Source of the DNA: a virus
Strand: one strand, 5' to 3'
Length of the DNA: 39,335 bases
IMG/VR virus record: IMGVR_UViG_3300047326_000072
Span: 1 to 39,335 of that record
The notes beneath the pieces are model-generated. The model had not been told where the DNA came from. It ran no database searches and saw only the letters and a list, made by a program, of their open reading frames with translations. The position numbers and the translations under genes were made by a program. Of the stretch, positions 34,001 to 39,335 are shown piece after piece. How positions within the stretch are numbered: position 1 is the first letter of the stretch; each line of letters opens with the position of its first letter.

Positions 34001-34669
34001 CTCGCCATAACCAGTTCCCTTTGCCTTCATATGTCTACAAAATTCAGAAGCTGTTCTTGCTGCCTTATGACACCCAGATTCTGTGCATATGCACATAGAT
34101 ACCGCACATCCCATGCTAACATCTGTCATTGTTCGAGTTGCTACTTTTCTTGCGAGTTCTGGATAAGATACTTGATCAATGGCCATTAGTGCAATGGCTC
34201 TTTTGAACTTGCGATCGTAATATACATCGAGAATAACGCCACGACAATTTTCCACACTCGAAACATGATCCAAAAGTAAAGGACAACCTGCCCATTTTTT
34301 GTGGGCAGCTATAATCTCTTGTTCTGGGAAGATATCTCCATTGTTATTGCGGTGGGGTAAAATTTTAGGATCAGTACAAACCCATTTCCAAGTATCACCT
34401 TGGACGTCCCAATGAGCTTCTATCGGTTTGCCATCACTTCCTTTTTTGACGGTGCCATCTGGGTTTAATATGGATGCTTCTGCACTTGTTATGATGGGAC
34501 TTACGAAATAGAGAAACTCATTCGACTTGGGGGCTATTCTCTTGAGATTAGCCGCGAATTTTTCGAATCTGGAGTTTATCTCACTATCAGTGAGATAAGC
34601 AGCAACTGAAGTATGCGATTGGATATCACTTTCTGTGATGGAGGTCAATTCGCCGAATTTATTGAACAT
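31061..34669 (-). CDS. Capsid maturation protease fused to a scaffold-like region
   Basis: Start set at ATG 34669, six bases after GAGGAA; ATG 34675 is adjacent to the SD and unlikely. About 1202 residues. The first ~250 form a protease-like domain: HWDVQGDTWKWVCTDPKILP, an N-rich turn NNNGDIFPEQE, LLLDH (His ~135) and a Ser in TDVSMGC (~185), followed by Cys/His residues that may bind metal. The His-Ser layout fits herpesvirus-type/prohead serine proteases (gp21-like). After ~390 there are two ~70-residue tandem repeats, then long helical and acidic Asp/Glu/Met/His-rich parts, typical of a scaffold that the protease destroys. It heads the head-gene operon. Protease assignment is good but not certain. 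Confidence 0.72.
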   Translation of the reverse strand: MFNKFGELTSITESDIQSHTSVAAYLTDSEINSRFEKFAANLKRIAPKSNEFLYFVSPIITSAEASILNPDGTVKKGSDGKPIEAHWDVQGDTWKWVCTDPKILPHRNNNGDIFPEQEIIAAHKKWAGCPLLLDHVSSVENCRGVILDVYYDRKFKRAIALMAIDQVSYPELARKVATRTMTDVSMGCAVSMCICTESGCHKAARTASEFCRHMKAKGTGYGEINVGLNPLEVSLVLKGAEIGAKIRTVFAAAQQLHSELDSKSAELAQTSNTTKLAELEHDLKQIASKFLELKESMENTDSDSNNLSDTAPYGIAGDANPPSDELDPNTTQLNIPDRLAYNNQALVQELKALRASFEDKLSGIEKTLQSKNEEMNMATDKNNTKTAYWLGGGEGNEPTPGKRKYPVDPLNEKARMEDKQMVGQKSFPDVGAVDGLHPSPESVDEKDELKRKEMLSRAEVEERQMRRNAALKQAKDVLEQKKAYWLGGGEGNEPTPGKKQYPVDPLNEQLRAKEDKIMVGQFPFPDVGDVDGLHPSPASVAEKDELKRKEMLNRASLKARFVRTANTDGTENIGASGWHVYAKDESGDRLVFTASVDELSGNRALALYDVIATKDFGQKMLEKIRSVGLSKAASLYKQSQAVAGPGALPGAPPDASGANPVPAGAPADASAEAPAEDEGGKGDPKETANKLAEKNRDVASDLLEAVRALTGEQSQMGEMEEGLGSLPKAASATLLPLHKTRVELNQALLSGMKKSLAELNEHREELGLITQILDSGSVADKDYTATVVEDAFTDAKSAIADGFALMRAYIKYARGTAGLLKRAEQAMEDMEASSDMNDAADTDAETESDSNDAEDTNDHFGMEDDEMDIAPDAEHEHDGHDPLAMHEHEDMEMPEHDEHNEFETPEGEDMSATPDFGEADVNDVMVDVDPTTLPAGQKLKVAPASARFDLTTKAGRSAYRAKIANDATGKMDDGKLETAESIKMAPVVEDADKLADGGFLQKTLDTKPSDDLGRFETLPEQQKRMLEVARMPPKIRTAAERLDTLITQGKVAVADLDSLIAQGLDSEVVKYWRQYWGEAGKEGSEFGKLLTTETMKAKAAEENKLFRTKLARAYELSYDMVRRGMLADDRATIASHVDDVMKWNDEGFESVKRIVANRAPLALTKQASMPQVGLIGAGDVQSQARELDFQGELDRAFANRKY
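33017..33223 (-). repeat. Tandem protein repeat, second copy, in the protease-scaffold gene
   Basis: Encodes AYWLGGGEGNEPTPGK, YPVDPLNE, MVGQ..FPDVG and VDGLHPSP, then EKDELKRKEML. The first copy is at 33305-33511, so the period is 96 codons. High identity between the copies points to recent duplication or gene conversion. Confidence 0.85.
33305..33511 (-). repeat. Tandem protein repeat, first copy, in the protease-scaffold gene
   Basis: First copy of the unit described at 33017-33223 (AYWLGGGEGNEPTPGK through EKDELKRKEML). The spacer between copies is Lys/Arg/Gln-rich and helical (AEVEERQMRRNAALKQAKDV). It may be a peptide that binds the capsid shell or a set of cleavage sites. Confidence 0.85.
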
Positions 34670-34800
34670 GAACATTTCCTCTGGGTTATCTTTCTGATGC
34701 GAAACTATTCCATATTATGATCACATGCGTAAGGGATCAACAAGCTCGGACAAACACCTAATAGGTAAACGATACGGATTACGATCCCAGTAGCAGAAAG

Positions 34801-34820
34801 CCAACGACTTCAGTCGTTGG
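34801..34820 (+). repeat. Left-end hairpin of the IS element
   Basis: CCAACGACTTCAGTCGTTGG, an eight-base perfect stem with a four-base loop, 18 bases inside the left border. TnpA of this family recognises such hairpins in single-stranded DNA. Confidence 0.8.
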
Positions 34821-34902
34821 ATGAATGCGTCTCCGAAATTATTTTCGATAGCAATGTCGATTTTTGCTTGACATAAGGCATAAGACGATATATATTTGAC
34901 AG

Positions 34903-35301
34903 ATGGCTAATAGATGGACACACAGCAATAAGGCGATTTTCAATCTCGGATACCACATCATATGGTGTCCAAAATATCGTCGCAAGGTTTTGGTAGATGA
35001 TATTGAAACACGACTAAAACAGTTGCTACCAGAGATAGCCACCTCACTCGAATGCAGTATCGAAACAATGGAAATTATGCCAGATCACGTTCATATCTTC
35101 GTCAAGTGTTCGCCAGTCCATTCGCCACATTATATTGTTCAACAGTTGAAAGGTCGTTCGTCTCGTATCTTGCGTCAAGAGTTTCCGAAACTGAAAACTC
35201 GTTTGCCAACATTATGGACAAGATCATATTTTGCTGAAAGCGTTGGTCATATATCTGAAGAAACAGTCAAAAACTACATAACCGAGCAGAAAAATAAGTG
35301 A
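34903..35301 (+). CDS. tnpA: IS200/IS605 transposase TnpA (Y1 HUH)
   Basis: 132 residues, the usual size for this family. It shows YHIIWCPKYRRKVL near the N-terminus, the HUH metal site PDHVHIFV (His62, His64), and the catalytic tyrosine in VKNYITEQ (Tyr125). The enzyme cuts and joins single-stranded DNA at the ends of the element through a 5'-phosphotyrosine link. All key residues are present. The stop TGA overlaps the GTG start of tnpB by three bases. Confidence 0.95.
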   Translation: MANRWTHSNKAIFNLGYHIIWCPKYRRKVLVDDIETRLKQLLPEIATSLECSIETMEIMPDHVHIFVKCSPVHSPHYIVQQLKGRSSRILRQEFPKLKTRLPTLWTRSYFAESVGHISEETVKNYITEQKNK

Positions 35302-36335
35302 TACTAACATACAAAATCCGACACCAATTCGATTTGAATGACGATCTACAAAAGGCTCGTCAGGTGGCGGAGTTTGCTATAAAAAATCGCAACAAGTTGT
35401 CATCCAAAGAAGTTTCTCATATAGGTCTCAAATCAGCAATATCAAATCAAATACTTCGTAAGTATGGAAAGAATAAGAGGTGCAAATCAATCAAGAAAGT
35501 CAATCTAATTGTTCCCAGTCAGTCAATTCAGGTCAAAAACAAAACTCTCAAAATAGTTCCATTGGACTTGTTGTTAGATATCCGACACCTGCCAGCCTTC
35601 ACAAAGGTGAATCAAGTAGAGTTATCTAACGAGTTTGCGTTTGTTTCAGTAGAGGTTGTCGAAGCAATAGTCTTTTCACCAACAGGTTATGTTGGTCTCG
35701 ATAGAAACGCAACATCGCATATCGCGGTGCTTGCTAATCCATCGAATGGAAAGGTGCTAAAATTAGGTAAATCGTGTTCGCATCTTCGCAACAAATACCG
35801 AAACATACGCAAGTCAGCACAAGAGCAAGGTGCATACAAGTTTGTCAAGAAAACGCTTGGCAGACGAGAAACCAACATTATGAAAGATATCAATCACAAG
35901 ATAGCAAAAGAAATCATCGAGTATTGTGTCGCTAATAAGGTTGGTTTGGTTTTGGAAGACTTGAAAGGTATCAGAAAACAGAAGTCAAAAGGTCGAAAAT
36001 TGAATGGTATGATCAATTCGTGGTCATTCTATCAGTTGGAGAGTTTTCTGATCTACAAAGCGATGCGTTATGGTGTGCCTATCTTGAAGGTCGCTCCGCA
36101 CTATACCAGTCAGTTATGTAGCCGATGCGGAGTTATTGGAATTAGAAATGGCAAAAGTTTCTATTGCCAACAATGCGAACACACAGATCACGCAGATGTC
36201 AATGCTGCTTTCAATATAGCATTGCGACATATGGGTGGTCAGTCGTCAATAGACAGAGATATTGACGAGAGCCTTTCGATCTTCCCAGATTATGAGAAGT
36301 TCAACACTGACAAGGCTCGAAGATGCAATGTATAA
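35298..36335 (+). CDS. tnpB: RNA-guided nuclease TnpB, catalytically intact
   Basis: 345 residues from GTG 35298, coupled to tnpA. RuvC-type catalytic residues are all present: Asp135 (GLDRNATSHIAV), Glu220 (VLEDLKGI) and Asp300 (DHADVNAAFNIA). The zinc finger has Cys274, Cys277, Cys290 and Cys293 (CSRCG ... CQQC). The protein is shorter than the 408-residue ISDra2 TnpB but complete at both ends. Known TnpBs are guided by an RNA made from the 3' end of the element and cut sites next to the motif at the left border, which keeps the element from being lost. The motif here would be TTAC-like. Confidence 0.93.
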   Translation: MILTYKIRHQFDLNDDLQKARQVAEFAIKNRNKLSSKEVSHIGLKSAISNQILRKYGKNKRCKSIKKVNLIVPSQSIQVKNKTLKIVPLDLLLDIRHLPAFTKVNQVELSNEFAFVSVEVVEAIVFSPTGYVGLDRNATSHIAVLANPSNGKVLKLGKSCSHLRNKYRNIRKSAQEQGAYKFVKKTLGRRETNIMKDINHKIAKEIIEYCVANKVGLVLEDLKGIRKQKSKGRKLNGMINSWSFYQLESFLIYKAMRYGVPILKVAPHYTSQLCSRCGVIGIRNGKSFYCQQCEHTDHADVNAAFNIALRHMGGQSSIDRDIDESLSIFPDYEKFNTDKARRCNV

Positions 36336-36416
36336 TGCAGTCTCGTAAGGCGGTTATGTAACATCTGAACCCCACGACTTCAGTCGTGGGAGTATGTCAG
36401 TGGTTATTCTTGATAT
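36180..36416 (+). ncRNA. Predicted omega RNA (TnpB guide RNA) of the IS element
   Basis: In this family the guide RNA comes from the tnpB 3' end and the right end, with its guide being the flanking DNA. Here that means the tail of tnpB, the 36371-36390 hairpin, and a guide starting at 36401 (TGGTTATTCTTGATAT). The borders are approximate; the 5' end is not visible. The guide copies the homing-endonuclease gene that the element interrupts. Confidence 0.5.
36371..36390 (+). repeat. Right-end hairpin of the IS element
   Basis: CCCACGACTTCAGTCGTGGG, an eight-base perfect stem with loop TTCA, ten bases before the right border. Same loop and nearly the same stem as the left end. Confidence 0.8.
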
Positions 36417-37034
36417 CGTCAATGACAATGTTCCATGTCGTGAGAAAGTGGCACAATGTGAATGTGATTGTGGAACAATCAAACTGATTAGGTTGCGAGG
36501 TCTAAAAGAGAATCATACTCTATCCTGTGGTTGCCTACAAAAGCGATCTTCGAAAGAACGATGTGTTCGTGTTCTTGTAGATGCTAAGTATAGCAAGCTA
36601 ACCGTAATATTCATTCCAGATCCAAATGATACATCTATTAACAGATCTTGTATAGTTCGGTATTGAATAGTTATACTCCGGAACAGTTTCGCTTCTATTA
36701 CAATGGTGGTGATCGAATTGATTCGAATGAACAAGTCCATAACTTTTGGAATCTTGTTCCATGCTGTTGTGTGTGTAATACGGCAAAATTATCGAAATCC
36801 ATTGTCGAATTCAATTCTTATGTCCAGAGAATTATTGGTCATCAGATTGTAATGACACCGGAACAATATAGGAGCCAGTATATTTGGCAACAAACTGGTC
36901 TATTAGACTTTCCATGCAATAAACGAATTCCTCGCCTGGATCGACCGCCTCCGCACAAAATGGACTAACAAAACCATCACCCGCGAAGCTATCTACATCA
37001 ACCCACGACCTCTCGTCCTGGCTCCTACCTAAAG

Positions 37035-37268
37035 TTAGACTTTCTTATCCAATCCCAGCATTTCCGCCAACCCACGTTCACCCAAAACCGACTTCTCAGT
37101 CTCACCCAACGGCAAACCAGCGTCCTGAGCCTCCTGAGCGACTTTTTTCTTTGCCACGGCCAGGCGCGCCGCGACTTCTTTCGGATCCGTCAGAACTCCG
37201 CCTTCATCCACTTCCTCCGCCACAATAATCTTCGTGATGCTTTGAGCATCTCCTACTTTTCTAAACAT
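37035..37268 (-). CDS. Hypothetical 77-residue protein
   Basis: Start set at ATG 37268 (MFRKVGDAQSITK), with GGAG upstream; it overlaps the end of the coiled-coil gene by eight bases. It is helical and rich in Ala, Glu, Val and Lys (EVAARLAVAKKKVAQEAQDA), ending LAEMLGLDKKV. No family recognised. It is the last gene before the IS/HNH insertion in the late-gene order, just upstream of the protease gene. Confidence 0.6.
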   Translation of the reverse strand: MFRKVGDAQSITKIIVAEEVDEGGVLTDPKEVAARLAVAKKKVAQEAQDAGLPLGETEKSVLGERGLAEMLGLDKKV

Positions 37269-37953
37269 GCCCGTCTCCATCTGTTCCGTTTATATTGCTA
37301 CCACCCGCGATTCCAACCATATCCACGCCACGTTCACCCCCGCTCATCTTCTCTTCGCGCTCCTCTACCAAGCGTCTACTAAACGGAATCGAATCCTCAA
37401 TCACCTCTTCAAGTTCCTTTGAGACCGATTCTGTCCAAGATTTTGCCAGGATATTGTTCTGGATATGGCTCTTTATTCTATCTTCAATCGTCTGCTCAAA
37501 CTGAGAAATTTCCTTCTTGATATTCTCAATTGACTTCACAACCGTTGCTCCAAAATCTTTTGACTCCAGTTCTCCAAACAAGTCCAAGAATCGATTTACC
37601 TGCTTTTCAATATCACCAATAGAAGCCACAAATGCTTTTGTGAGCTTATTGGTTTGAGTGTCGCTATCAAAAGTCCTCAGGAGCATAAAGCACCTAAAAG
37701 CATTACGCTTTAGCTGATTGAAATTATCAGCGACTCTATCACGATACCTTCTCAATCCAGCTCGTGCTTTATAGGCATCGGCCGGGGTAATATTCGGATT
37801 GTCTTTGAACGGTGTGTAAATCAGATCGAGATGCTCATTGCACTTCCTGAGAAGTTTTACAATGTAATCGAGATACAAAACGGCCTTATTTGCCCTGTCT
37901 TTCTCTTCGTTTTGCACTTCATATGATAGCTGGACTGCGATAGCGTGCTTCAT
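37261..37953 (-). CDS. Helical coiled-coil protein, unknown function
   Basis: 230 residues, nearly all helical and charged (VLYLDYIVKLLRKCNEHLDL, then IENIKKEISQFEQTIEDRIK), with a Gly-rich C-terminus (GGERGVDMVGIAGGSNINGT). The heptad pattern suggests a coiled coil. The stop is TAG. No clear SD; a TATA-like box lies upstream (37968-37976). A structural or head-neck role would fit the place before the head genes, but nothing in the sequence proves it. Confidence 0.62.
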   Translation of the reverse strand: MKHAIAVQLSYEVQNEEKDRANKAVLYLDYIVKLLRKCNEHLDLIYTPFKDNPNITPADAYKARAGLRRYRDRVADNFNQLKRNAFRCFMLLRTFDSDTQTNKLTKAFVASIGDIEKQVNRFLDLFGELESKDFGATVVKSIENIKKEISQFEQTIEDRIKSHIQNNILAKSWTESVSKELEEVIEDSIPFSRRLVEEREEKMSGGERGVDMVGIAGGSNINGTDGDGHV

Positions 37954-37979
37954 TCTTATGAGATGCGATTATATTCGGA

Positions 37980-38759
37980 TCAAATAAATCCGCCACCTAT
38001 TAGACTTGGCCCCGCTCCATTGATTCCACTGGTATTCTGGTCGTATGTTCCAACCTGTGGAATTTCCATTCCTTTGTCATGCTCAAGGTCTTGATAGAGA
38101 GCATCATCGAGTCCGTAGTCATTGCGCGACTGATACTGCTCCGGCCAACCGGAATCAATGGTAGAATACGGGAATTCTCTAACACGATAGTCATTGTATG
38201 GAGACCAGGACAATTGCTCTAATGCATCGAGTGTATATCCAAGATTATTGCTTGGATTTTCTTGCTGATTGCTGACAATATCATAGGCCGCATTGACATC
38301 ATCTTGGGCTTTACCGCAGCCGCAAGCGTGGCGAATAATCCTCTCATATAGAGAAAAAATACTTGGAGGAATATCAGTTCCGAAGCCAAAAGACTTGGCT
38401 TCTTTGATGGCTTTGGTGCAAGTCCATCCATCATGTTTGCAACGATAAAGGGCGCAGGCTAACGAAGTTCTATCACGGCCATAATGACAATGGACGAAGG
38501 CATGTCCTCCGCCAAGAAGATTTGTGATGTCATGAGATAGGAATTTGAGAAGAGAACTTCGCTTGTTCATATCGATGGGTAACATTATGTGTGTAATGTT
38601 GAGTAGCTTGCAGGCACGGTCGATTATTTTACCCGAGATTTCATCGAGAGAAACGATTTTATCGATACCGTATTTATCGTGTAGCAGTCGGACATCTTTC
38701 GGAGAGGGTGAGGCTCCTCGATAAATTCCTTTATCAACCTTGTGAAAGTTTGAAATCAT
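37980..38759 (-). CDS. Tyrosine / dual-specificity protein phosphatase-like enzyme
   Basis: 259 residues. The active-site loop VHCHYGRDRTSLA matches HCx5R(S/T), with Cys91 and Arg97; Asp63 in LPIDMNKR is a likely general acid. The N-terminal HKVDKGIYRGASPSPKDVRLLHDKYGIDKIVSL is typical of small dual-specificity or phytase-like phosphatases. The C-terminal ~100 residues are Asn/Asp/Tyr/Gly-rich and look disordered, perhaps a virion-attachment tail. Its start overlaps the previous stop (ATGA). Substrates may be host phosphoproteins, inositol phosphates or RNA ends; not determined. Confidence 0.82.
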   Translation of the reverse strand: MISNFHKVDKGIYRGASPSPKDVRLLHDKYGIDKIVSLDEISGKIIDRACKLLNITHIMLPIDMNKRSSLLKFLSHDITNLLGGGHAFVHCHYGRDRTSLACALYRCKHDGWTCTKAIKEAKSFGFGTDIPPSIFSLYERIIRHACGCGKAQDDVNAAYDIVSNQQENPSNNLGYTLDALEQLSWSPYNDYRVREFPYSTIDSGWPEQYQSRNDYGLDDALYQDLEHDKGMEIPQVGTYDQNTSGINGAGPSLIGGGFI

Positions 38760-39316
38760 AGCGCCCTGACAACACTATTTAGGACTTCTCTGATATACTT
38801 TGGATTATGCTCCATGAGCATGTGCTTCAATAGAACTATACTTTGCCCTAATGATGCTGAGCTTGGGGTCTTCTTTCCTGCCAACTCGTATTCATTGAGA
38901 TAATAGATCTTCTTTTTGAGATTCTCGATAGACTTGGGTCTTTTAGCTTCGGATATCCTTCGTAGCAAGAATTTGATTAGCTCAGCCAAATATTTGCCAG
39001 CGTAGGTTGGATCTCCCATTTCGAGCGCGTTGGCAGATTTGATGAGCATATCCTCATAGGTTGACTCAGCGATAGCTTGTTTTGCTTTTTCGAGCGCATC
39101 TATTTCGGGAACTTCATTTCCAGCAAGAAACTCCTTGTCAAACTCCTGCTTGAACACTTGCTGAAAAATGCTCATCTTTTCGTTTTCATCTTGCTTATTT
39201 AGAGCGCGCATTATCGAAGAGTAGCTCTCATCGTCGTGGTTGGCTTTCTTGTGCTTGAAATATTCAATCTGGCGAAGGCGTTTTTTAGCTTCTTCACGGG
39301 TTTTATATCTACCCAT
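38756..39316 (-). CDS. Hypothetical helical protein, 186 residues
   Basis: Starts at ATG 39316 with a good SD (GAAGGG). Highly charged and helical, with a basic N-terminus (MGRYKTREEAKKRLRQIEYF) and C-terminal helices (YLAELIKFLLRRISEAKRPK). Coupled by a four-base overlap to the phosphatase gene. No family recognised; the basic start could bind nucleic acid. Confidence 0.62.
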   Translation of the reverse strand: MGRYKTREEAKKRLRQIEYFKHKKANHDDESYSSIMRALNKQDENEKMSIFQQVFKQEFDKEFLAGNEVPEIDALEKAKQAIAESTYEDMLIKSANALEMGDPTYAGKYLAELIKFLLRRISEAKRPKSIENLKKKIYYLNEYELAGKKTPSSASLGQSIVLLKHMLMEHNPKYIREVLNSVVRAL

Positions 39317-39335
39317 ATTCTTGCCCTTCTCTGAG

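Larger units (their letters stand above)
34783..36400 (+). mobile_element. Complete IS200/IS605 family element (1618 bp) with tnpA and tnpB
   Basis: The borders follow from the restored host frame: the left flank ends in TTAC (34779-34782) and the right end is ATGTCAG (to 36400). TTAC as left target and TCA(A/G) as right end are the pattern of IS608-like elements, which insert 3' to a tetranucleotide without making target duplications. Subterminal hairpins are perfect: CCAACGAC/GTCGTTGG with loop TTCA (34801-34820) and CCCACGAC/GTCGTGGG with loop TTCA (36371-36390). Both genes are intact and coupled, so the element may still be active. Confidence 0.88.
34725..36968 (+). pseudogene. HNH homing endonuclease gene split by an IS200/IS605 element
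   Basis: The 5' part runs from ATG 34725 (MRKGSTSSDKHLIGKRYG) to 34782; the 3' part restarts at 36401. Joining them across the IS gives GKRYGLLVILDIVNDN in frame, followed by the Cys module CECDCG...LSCGCL. The family signature RYG.L.V plus CECDCG/SCGCL matches the elements at 20780-21624. Further on, the frame breaks near 36645: after KYSKLTVIFIPDPND the HNH end continues in another frame (YYNGGDRIDSN, then LVPCCCVCNTAKLSKS) to the stop near 36968. The first half of the HNH domain, with the first Cys pair, is missing, so the gene was also damaged by a deletion. It lies antisense to the late genes, beside the protease gene. Confidence 0.8.

Noticed and set aside
36391-36666. Independent gene starting at ATG 36394 just after the IS hairpin
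   Set aside because: The ATG lies in the IS right end (ATGTCAG); the codons after 36401 belong to the interrupted HNH gene, whose start is at 34725.

Overview
The window is a late-gene (virion morphogenesis) region of a large tailed bacteriophage. Most genes are packed on the minus strand and read right to left, with short or overlapping junctions and good Shine-Dalgarno (SD) sites. The centre holds a capsid maturation protease fused to a scaffold-like region, two more scaffold-like proteins, a series of probable internal or structural virion proteins, a small capsid-associated protein and an HK97-fold major capsid protein (MCP). To the left are tail or fibre-like structural genes, including a duplicated fibre gene pair. 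Large proteins, many unassigned structural genes, enzymes between them and many selfish elements suggest a jumbo phage, but genome size and host cannot be read from this window. TAG, TAA and TGA all act as real terminators (TAG ends the MCP gene, the cold-shock neighbour and others), so the code looks standard.

Layout, left to right: 1-936 partial tail/baseplate-like gene with a fibronectin-like N-terminus; 938-4610 a 1055-residue protein of unknown role and an HExxH protease; 4620-4650 an inverted repeat between divergent genes; 4700-5242 (+) a 2H phosphoesterase; 5239-6141 structural; 6197-7093 (+) three small genes, one membrane/coiled-coil; 7090-9562 cold-shock protein, small proteins, patatin-like phospholipase, permuted papain-like peptidase and zinc ribbon; 9577-15998 structural and fibre-like genes; 16212-18750 an accessory insert with a LAGLIDADG endonuclease fused to a DNA methyltransferase; 18884-19072 palindrome and terminators; 19077-20090 MCP; 20320-22305 (+) a group I-like RNA and a decaying, duplicated HNH homing endonuclease; 22330-34669 capsid, internal and scaffold/protease genes; 34725-36968 (+) an HNH homing endonuclease gene split by a complete IS200/IS605 element carrying tnpA and tnpB; 37035-39316 small proteins and a tyrosine/dual-specificity phosphatase.

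The most unusual content is the mobile DNA around the capsid genes. The MCP gene lies between two unrelated homing elements. A third homing endonuclease gene beside the protease gene was hit by an IS605-type element; removing 34783-36400 restores its reading frame exactly, so the element's borders, its TTAC-type target and the likely TnpB guide can be read from the sequence. The LAGLIDADG-methyltransferase fusion joins a predicted site-specific cutter and a predicted DNA modifier in one chain and is the best candidate here for a little-described system.
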